IMG/VR virus record: IMGVR_UViG_3300007541_000074
Location: 1-35,667 of that record
Source: a virus
Reading direction: 5' to 3' (one strand)
DNA length: 35,667 nucleotides
In this document: one piece after another, positions 10,226 through 19,200 of the stretch
Numbering within the stretch: position 1 is the first letter of the stretch
How the letters are laid out: every line of letters starts with the position of its first letter
Notes under the pieces: model-generated
Seen by the model: only the letters and a program-made list of their open reading frames with translations
Told to the model about the DNA's origin: nothing
The model's database searches: none
Program-made: the position numbers and the translations under genes

Positions 10226-13200
10226 ATGGTACAGAATGGTTTCGAGTCAAGAGTAAAAGTACAGCAAATAATTGATAGTCAATTACCAGAATTTATTTTA
10301 GATGAAAGTCCTAAAGCATCTGAATTTTTAAAGCAATATTATATTTCTCAAGAATATCAGGGTGGTCCAACAGATATTGTTGAAAATTTAGACCAATATA
10401 TAAACCTCGATAGTCTTATTCCTGAAGTTATAGTTGGTAGTATAACTCTTAATAACTCCATAACAAGTAGTAGTAATACTATAGAGGTGAGTAGCACTAA
10501 AGGATTTCCCTCCCAATATGGTCTACTGAAAATTGATGATGAGATAGTAACATATACAGGATCTACAGAAACTTCCTTTACTGGGTGTATTAGAGGATTT
10601 AGTGGAATTACAAATTACCATAAAGATCTTCAATATGAAGAATTGGTTTTTACTGAGTCTTCAGCAGTATCTCATTCTGCAGGTGCATCTATTGAAAATC
10701 TTAGCTCATTATTTTTACAAGAATTTTACAAAAAAATTAAATTTAGTTTAACTCCAGGATTGGAAGGAGTAGATTTTACTGCGAACTTGAATGTTGGAAA
10801 CTTTATAAAAGAGGCAAGATCTCTTTATGAATCAAAAGGAACTGCAGAATCCTTTAGAATTTTATTTAATGTTTTATTTGGAGAAACCCCAACTGTAGTA
10901 GACCTAGAGCAATTTTTAATCAAACCTTCTGATGCTAAATTTATAAGGAGAGATGTTGCTGTAGTTGATGTAATTTCTGGAGACCCTACTAAGTTATCTG
11001 GACAAACGATCAGGAAATCTACTGACGAAGAAAATACTAGCGCATCAGTTTCTGAAGTAGAAACTATTACTAGAAAAGGAAAAACATATTACAAACTCAA
11101 CTTTTTTATTGGATATGATGATACCTATCCAAATGTCACTGGCACTTTTTCCATAACACCAAATACTAAAGTAGTTGAAGATGTTACTTTAAGTAATGTT
11201 GCAACAACAATTACTGTAGATTCTACAGTAGGATTTGCAGAATCTGGTAGTGTTTTTTATAATGGTAATGAAATATTTTATTCTGAAAAAACTGTTAATC
11301 AATTTTTAGGTTGTTATATAAACTCCACCCAATCAATTAATATCAGTAAAACTTCTAGAATCATATCTAATGATACTTACTATGGTTATGAGGATGGGGA
11401 TGTTACAAGAAAAGTAGAGTTTATAATCACAGGAGTACTATCTAATATTGTCATTGATTCAAATTCATATAGTTTCTTAGAAGGAGAAGAAATATATCCA
11501 CAGAATCTTGGAAAAATTATACCTAAAGGTGATGAAATAAATCAAATTTTTGCAAATACTTGGATTTATAATACTAGCTCTAGATATCAGGTAGACTCTT
11601 TTTCTGCCAATACTATTACAACGAAGTCTTCAATTGATAATACAAGTTTAGCAGTTGATGATGTAATTGAAGTTTTGCAAAGAAATACTGAAATTGTAGT
11701 CTCAGGTTTTGAAAACGTTAATGTAATATCAATTTCAGGAAATGAATTGACAGTTGATGTCAGTACTTCTTCATTAAATCAAAATGCAGAATACGATATT
11801 AGACGAATAATTAAAAAAGCATCATCTACAATTGTTCCAATTCAGTTTGGTAATGATAAAATAACTGCCGATGTGCAAAATGTATATGATGAAAACTCTA
11901 AAAATTTGTATGTCGCTTCTAACTCTATTCCATCATATCCAATTCAAACTAATGTTTTTGAATATGAAGTAGTTGGATTATTGGAAAGAGGTGATAATGA
12001 GGCGTATAGTGTAATTGATTTTGGCATTCAAAATCCAGTTTCATTTATAACTGGCGATAAAGTGTATTATTACACTCAAAATAATGATTTTATAGAAGGT
12101 TTAGTAGAAGGACCTTACTATGTTGAGGTATTATCTAATGTTAATCCAGATATCGATAATACTAGGATTAGGTTATATTTAAGTAACTCTACGGTTGGGT
12201 CTGATGATTATGTTTCTTTTGGTACATTATCTAACGGGATTGTAACAGGAACTCATAAATTTGTTTTATATTCTCAAAAATCTAAGGTAATTTCACCACA
12301 AAAACTTCTTAGAAAATTTAAGTTAAATCAGACAATTGGTGACAACAAAAAATATGAAACTGTTCCCGGTCCCGTTGGACTATTAAAAAATGGCGTTGAA
12401 ATCTATAATTACAAAACTCAAGATAAAATATACTATGGTCCCCTAGAAAGTGTTAATGTATTAAATGGAGGAAATGGATATGATGTTATAAATCCACCAT
12501 CAGTCACTTTATCAACTGGCAATGCTCTTGTACAACCTGTAGTTAAGGGATATGTTGAAAAAATATTTGTAGATCCTCAAGACTTTGATGTAGATGTTGT
12601 AGTTTCTGTAGCACTTACTGGTGGTAATGGGTCTGGTGCAAGTTTTCAACCAGTTATAGAAAAGTATGTCAGAGAACTTGAATTTGATGCTAGACCACTA
12701 TCTGGTGGTGGAGGATTGGATTTTGTCAACGAAAGGATTGCATTTATAGAAAATCATAATCTGATAAATGGACAACCTATTGTTTATAACAGCAATAACT
12801 TCAGTCCTATTGGAATTGGCACTTTTGGTGGATCAGATTTGGATCAATCCAAAACACTAGTAAATGGTGCAACTTATTATTCTAAGGTAATTAATGATAA
12901 AACTATTGAGATTTATCAAAGTTTATCGGATTATTCTGCAGGTATTAATACTGTTGGATTCACTACAATTGGAAATGCAGGTATTCAAAAGTTTAAGACT
13001 GAGATAAAAAATAAACTATCCGAAATAAAAGTAATTAATGGTGGAAGTGGGTATACGAATAGAAAGTTAAGAGTAAGTTCAACTGGAATATCCACTTATA
13101 ATCACATAATAGAATTTGAAAATCACGGATTTTTGAATGGAGAAATTATATCCTATAACTATGAAAATACTGGTATATCTGGATTATCAACTTCAGTAAA

Positions 13201-16200
13201 ATATCAAGTATTGCGTCTAGATTCTGATAAATTTAGACTTTGTGATGCTGGAATAGGAGGTACAAATGTTTCTAACTATCAGAGAGAAAACTATGTAAAG
13301 TTTTCAACCACTGGATCTGGATATCAAATTTTTAGTTATCCCGATATTGTTTTAACCGTCGAGTATACTTCAGTTGGGTTGGGAAGCACTCAAGTTAGAG
13401 GATCTATCGTTGCAACTCCAATAATCAGGGGAAGTATAGACCAAGTTTATGTCTATGAAAAAGGGTCAAATTATGGATCTTTAGTATTAAATACCCACCA
13501 AAGACCTCAAATTGTTGTAAAGAATGGGAAAGAATCACAATTTAAACCTGTGATTGAAAATGGTAGAATCGTTGATGTGTCAGTTCTATATGGTGGGCAA
13601 GATTATTACTCTACACCAGATTTAGTTGTTTCTGGTAGTGGTGTTGGTGCCAATCTTAGACCTGTTGTTTCTAACAACAAAATAGTAGATGTTATTGTTG
13701 TTAATCCTGGAGCAGGATATACTAGCACAAACACAGTAGTTCGTGCTATTTCTGCGGGAAAAAATGCGGTATTTGAATCTAGTGTTAGGTCTTTAACTCT
13801 GAATAACTCATATAAGTATGGAATTCAGAAAAAAACTTATAGAGATCCAGCAACAGAAATACTAGTCGAAACTGATAATAATTTAGAATATGCTGTCGTT
13901 GGTTACTCTGGAAACATAAAGAATAACCTTAAGGACAATGGTGGAAATACCTCACACTCAGATATAATAGGTTGGGCATATGATGGTAACCCAATCTACG
14001 GATCATATGGTTATTCAGACCCTAATGACACTAGACTTGTTAAAAAATTAGAACCTGGATATTCTGCAGTAAATGTCGAAAATCGTCCGTCTACTTCAGT
14101 TTTCCCTCTTGGTTATTTTGTTGAAGACTATGTATTTACAAATAGTGGAGATTTAGACCAATATAATGGAAGATTTGGAAAAACTAAAGATTTTCCAGAG
14201 GGTGTTTATGCATATTTTGCAACTATTGACACCAATATTGATGGTGATGTTATTGGAAAGTTTCCATACTTTATTGGAAATGAGTATAGATCTCCATATA
14301 TTGAAGAAAATATAGAGTTAGACCAAACTTTTGATTTTAATAATTCATCTTTAATTAGAAATACTCTTCCATATAAAGTAAATGAAGAATATGCAGACAA
14401 TGATTTTATTGTAGAGTCCAATGAGATCATAGAGCAAAAAACTTTAATAGAATCTGTTTCATCAGGTAACGTTTCTGCATTAGAAATTATAAATTCAGGT
14501 TCTGACTACAGAGTAAATGACCAAATAACATTTGATGATAGTGGCACTGAAGGTGGTGGAATATTTGCAAAAGTATCTGAAATAACTGGCAAACAAATAA
14601 ATGAAATTAATACTACGATTCAATCATACAGTGATTCCACTATTACTTGGGTAGATGGAAATACTATTAAGGTTTATATTGAACCATACCATGAATTTTT
14701 AAGAGGCGATAATATTAATATATCTGGTTTATCCACTCAAATTTCCAATCTTAATGGATCATATCAAGTTGGACTGACTACATATTCAACAATATTAGAT
14801 AAACAAATTCCAGCATATGCTTTAACAGGAATAGTTACTGATGTTTATTTGACATCTATTCCAGAAAATATTTCAATTGGAAGTAGTTTTAAAGTTGACA
14901 ATGAAATTTTCTCAATTCTTAACATCTATAATAATTTTGGTGTTGTTAGAGTAAGTAGAAGCACAAGTGGTGGAATACACACCCAAACAACACCTGTCCA
15001 TTTCCTCCCAGATTCATTTACTGTAAATAAATCTACAGATTATTTTGAGTCTAAAGTAAATGACAAGGTTTATTATAATCCAACAAAATCAGTTGGAATT
15101 GGCACAACATCTGGAACAGGTATAAATGTATCTTATAATATTGGAGTTACGACTTATAATACTTTTATTCCTACTCAGAGTATTTTCTTACCCAATCACT
15201 CATTCTCTACTGGTCAGCAATTAATTTTTAGAAAACCAAGTGGTGGAAATCCAATATCAGTATCAGATACTCCTACAAGTGTTTCTTTTAATATTTTAGG
15301 TGGCGACTCTGAAATATTATACGCAATTAATAAATCCAAGGATTATATTGGAATAGTAACTAATGTTGGGTTGACAACAATTACTAATGGACTCTTCTTT
15401 AGAAATACTAGTTGGGTTGCAGCACACGACAATTATCAATATTCGGTTGAATCAAACTTTACTCAAGTTACTGCAGACATCAACAAGATAAATTCTGTCG
15501 TTTCTGTGTCTACATCTCATAATTTATCAATTGGTGACAGAGTATCATTGAATGTAAGACCAAATTTATCTGTAGGGATAGGCACATCAAATGCAATTAA
15601 AGTTAAGTTTGATGCTTCTACTAACAGTTTAGTTGTTAATCCGATAGGTTTTAGTTCTTCTGGTATTAATACCACAACAAATCAAATTACGATAGAATCT
15701 CATGGTCTCAAGACAGGAGATAAGATACTATATCAAGCAGATAATGTACCTTCAGGAATTGTTACTGGAAACTACTATGTTTATAGAGTAGACGGTAATA
15801 ACATAAAATTATGTAATACATACACAGATTCTACTTCAAGTAATCCATTATTCCTCAATATATTGAGTGCAGGTATTGGAACGCAAAATATCAGTTTAGT
15901 CAACCCACAAATTCAAGTAATTAGAGATAATAATCTTGTATTTGACTTATCAGATTCTTCATTGTCTGGTTATAAATTAAAAATTTATTATGATAATGAT
16001 TTTAGTAAGGAATTTGTTTCGGTTGCAACTACTACATCTTTATCTGTTTCTGGAGTTGGTACTGTAGGTGTATCTACAGATGCAGCATTAACTCTCAATT
16101 ATACTGATTTTGTACCAGAAAAACTTTATTATAACTTAGAAAAATCTGGTTATATTAGCACAGCAGATAGTGATGTTGTTAATTATTCTGAAATAATCTC

Positions 16201-19200
16201 AATAGACAGTAAGTATAATGGAGATTATAATGTAATTGGAGTGGCAAACACTAGTTTTACAATTTCTCTGAGAAATACTCCGGAAAAACTTTCTTATCAG
16301 AAGATTGATTGTGATGTATTAGAGTATACTACTAATTCCACTACTGCAAGTGGTGGTATTAGTAAAGTAAATCTTATTTCGGGTGGTTATGGATACAAAT
16401 CACTTCCTCACTTCACTGGATCCAATTCGGTAAATGGTGAGGGTGCATTTATTATTCCATCATCCGAAACTATTGGTAAAATCACACAAAGTAGAATTAT
16501 AAATGAAGGGTTTGAATATGCATCAGATAAAACTTTAAGACCAACTACAACTATTCCACAATCTGTTTATATTTCTTCTTCAAACACTATTGATTCTATA
16601 ACCATTCTAAATGGTGGACAAAATTACACTTCAGCGCCAGATTTAATATTAGTAGATTCTGATACTGGCGAATTAATTGACTCTGGACTTTTAAAGGCAA
16701 ATCTAACTGGATCTTCAATTGGTGAAGTAAAAATTGAAGTAGAACCTAAAGGTCTCCCAATTAAACCAGTTACAATAAGAGCAATCAATAATTCTAATTC
16801 AGTTTCAATAGATAGAGTTGAATCATCTTCATCTGGTATAGTAACTTGTATATTAACCACTCCACTTGCTGGATTTACTTCTGCCCCCTTTGCAGTTGGC
16901 GATAGAATATTTGTAGAGGGAATTGAAAAGGCAGATTCTTCTGGAAGTGGATTTAATTCTTCAGATTATGGATATAGATTCTTTACAGTAACAAATTATT
17001 TTGGATTGAATCCAGGCAATCCAGACAAGTTGGAATTTAGTGTATCTGGTTTAACAACTAATCCAGGTATAGCAAAAACTATTCAAGAATCCTACGCTAC
17101 TATTACAAACTATAATAATTATCCAGAGTTTGAAGTTATTCAGAAGTTTTTACCATTTTTAGTTGGCGAAACTCTATCTTCTGATAATGGACTTGGTTTA
17201 GTAACTAGAGATTTGACAGTCACAGATTGTGATGAAAATATTGTAAGAGTGTCTGGAAGTTATAAACTTTCTCCTAATGAAAGAATAAGAGGCACGCAAT
17301 CTTTTAATGAGGCAACAGTAGATGTTGTTAAGAGTGTAGATGGAGTATACAATATAGATTACTTCAATCTTCAGAACTTTGGGTGGAGAGATGAAACAGG
17401 AAAATTGAGTGAAGATTCACAGGTAACGCCAGATAATGACTACTATCAGAATTTATCATACACAGTAAAGAGTAGTAAAACGTGGGAAGAAATAGTAACA
17501 CCTGTAAATAATTTATTACACACTAGTGGCACTAAAAACTTTGCAGATACTCAGTTAGAGCAAAATGTTCAATCTGGAATAGGAACTACAGAGTCTACAT
17601 TATCGCTTATTAATATGTTTATTGAGGATAATAGAGTAGATACCATTAATAATTTTGATCTTGTAGTTGATGTAGATACTATTGGTAGTAGATCTAAGTT
17701 TTTAAAGTTTAATAATATTCGTCTTTCGGACTATGTTTTATGTAAAACTAATAAAGTTCTAAAAATTGATGATATTAGTTCTCAGTTTTCTAGTAATGAT
17801 GATGAACGAGAAAATATTTCTAATATTCTTCCGATAACTTCTTCAAATGGTTATAATAAATTTTTACTTCAAGTAAAAAATATTTTAAACAATGAAATTC
17901 AATTTAGTGAAATAGTAACTATTAATAATGACGAGGACATATTTACTTTATATAAGGGGGAATTTACTACAGGCACAACAGGTTATGGATCTACCATTTT
18001 TAATCCAGATTCATTGCTGGCAAACATCAATGGATATGTGGACGAGGAAGGAACATTTTATTTAAGATTCGTCCCAGAAGATCCATTTGATTCTAGTTTT
18101 GATATTAAAATATTGCAGGATACTTTTACAAGTAAATCTGCAATTGGGTCTACTCAAAGTTTAAACTGTGTAGATTTGATATCTCAAAATAGAGTTGTTT
18201 CTAGTGGAATAACTACGTCTGTTATTGAGTTAGATTCTGCAAAATATTCATCAGTTTATTCAAATATTCATGTATTGAATACTGATAGTTCTGTTATGAA
18301 TTATGTTGAAATTTACTTATCTCATGATGGGTCCGATACTTATATTACCGAATATTACTTTGATGGTGAAGAGGGAGAGAGTTATCGTCCTATAGGATCA
18401 TTCGGTGCTTCTTTGTCTGGTGGAATACTATCATTAAAGTATACAAACACAGAGTCTGAAAATATAATTGTAAGATCTAAGAATGTAGGGTTTGGAACTA
18501 CAGCATTGGGTGGCGATTTCTATAGATTTAAACTTCCTGGGCAGATACCAACTAATGAGAGAACTGTTGTTTTTGAATCTAATTATAATAATGTTTCTTC
18601 TGCATCTACTAGTGTAATTATTTTAGATAAGAATCTGTTTACATCAGTAAAATCTATTGTAAAAGTTGGTTTAGGTGAAACCAGTGCGTTACATCAAGTA
18701 ATGACAGTTTATGATGGGACAAATGTATCCACACTTCAGTATCCATTTTTATCAATTGGAAGCACTAATGGAATAGGAACTTTTGGGGCAAACGTAGACT
18801 CAACTAACTTTACTCTTAGTTTCTATCCAGATTCATCCGTTTCTGGTAATATAGAGATAATTTCATTTAATGAATGCTTCTATACAGATTTGGATATTGT
18901 AAATATTCCACCAGATTTAGATTATTCTCCAGTTAGACAGTCTGTAAAAAATGCAAATTATTTTGGAGTAAATTCACCTTTGGTTAATAAGTTAGACTTT
19001 GAAACTAATTATGAGGAAACACCAATATTCATGAGGTCTTTTGATCCATCATCTTCTCTAGATTTTGCAACTGGAATATGCACAATTACTAATCATTTCT
19101 TCAACACTGGAGAGCAATTAATTTATAGACCAAAATCAACCTTTATCGGTATTGGAACTTCTGCTATAGGAATTGGAGCTACAGAAAATTATGTTGGAGT

